From NCBI GenBank assembly GCA_950295325.1, contig OX485803.1, positions 70,697,554-70,761,553 of the forward strand: a stretch of DNA of 64,000 nt, written 5' to 3'. This DNA comes from Polytrichum commune (taxonomy: Eukaryota > Streptophyta > Polytrichopsida > Polytrichales > Polytrichaceae). The notes under the pieces are model-generated. The model was not told where the DNA came from and searched no databases. It saw nothing but the letters and a program-made list of their open reading frames with translations. Shown here in pieces: positions 63,575 through 64,000 of this stretch (within the stretch, counting starts at the first letter, position 1; every line of letters starts with the position of its first letter). A program made the translations under genes and the position numbers.

Positions 63575-64000
63575 GGGCCACTTCACACACGAGACTGAGG
63601 GGCGGTTTACACTATGGACCAAGAGCCATGACCAAGAAAATTAAATCATTTTCATGGTCATAGCTCTTGGCCAAGATCCGTGACCAAGAAAATTAAATCA
63701 TTTTCATGGTCATAGCTCTTGGCCAAGATCCGTGACCATGAAAAATAAAAAATGGATTTTTGAGTGGCTTGGTCACTCTTGTAATGTAAAGTGGATTTGG
63801 ACCAGGACAACTTTGGGCTGATTTTTAAAATATAAATATAGGAACGTCAAAAAAATCGGGAAAAAAAAACATTAAAAAAAAATTCGGCCAATGGCTGATT
63901 TTCAGCCTTACGGCTCCCTTGATTTCCGTTGAGTCGAGCATTTTGCCTCGCCTCAACGGAAAACCCGTTGGACCATGGCACATTATCCAAATGGCAGATT
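63575..64000. mobile_element. MITE family B copy, with a nested element, cut by the window end
   Basis: Begins GGGCCACTTCACACACGAGA after TTA (63572-63574). After 26 bp a second element starts (GGGCGGTTTACACTATGGAC). That one contains a 52-bp tandem duplication (GACCAAGAAAATTAAATCAT at 63630 and again at 63682). Confidence 0.7.

Overview
This is a window of plant nuclear DNA: AT-rich, gene-poor, with two confidently readable multi-exon genes separated by long tracts of small transposons and decayed repeats. Every splice site I placed in those two genes follows GT-AG. The cellulose synthase N-terminus and RING-type zinc finger, and the RPA1 zinc-ribbon region, are land-plant types. The general look (short introns, CesA N-terminus of the moss kind as I remember it) suggests a seed-free plant, perhaps a bryophyte. 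I cannot fix the species.

Layout. 1-2.9 kb: repeats (an inverted-repeat element at 127-656) and non-coding sequence. 3,305-11,787 (minus): a complete 13-exon CesA gene, with a five-copy tandem repeat inside intron 2 and, upstream at 12.3-12.75 kb, a cluster of a repeated ATCTACGA-like motif. 13-34.9 kb: intergenic, with at least four Tourist/PIF-Harbinger-like MITEs bounded by TTA or TAA duplications (one nested in another), a decayed LINE reverse transcriptase, a 435-bp near-perfect palindrome, and a Mutator-like insertion with a 10-bp duplication. 34,991-38,793 (minus): a complete 13-exon gene for the large subunit of replication protein A. 39-46.9 kb: intergenic, including an interrupted satellite-like array at 41.1-45.45 kb.

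47.2-57.1 kb: a stretch of different character. On the minus strand I can chain six exons with matching splice phases down to a stop codon at 47,256, plus more candidate exons upstream. I do not recognise the protein, and this is the best candidate here for something undescribed. Its introns hold a MITE, a 150-bp hairpin, a perfect 146-bp tandem duplication just beyond the 3' end, and a diverged 180-bp duplication that appears to copy an exon with its acceptor. 57.1-64 kb: more MITEs and an open frame that looks transposon-derived.

Functionally the two known genes are unrelated: CesA makes cell-wall cellulose at the plasma membrane, and RPA1 binds single-stranded DNA in replication and repair. 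Nothing in the window suggests co-regulation. No rRNA, tRNA or CRISPR was found.
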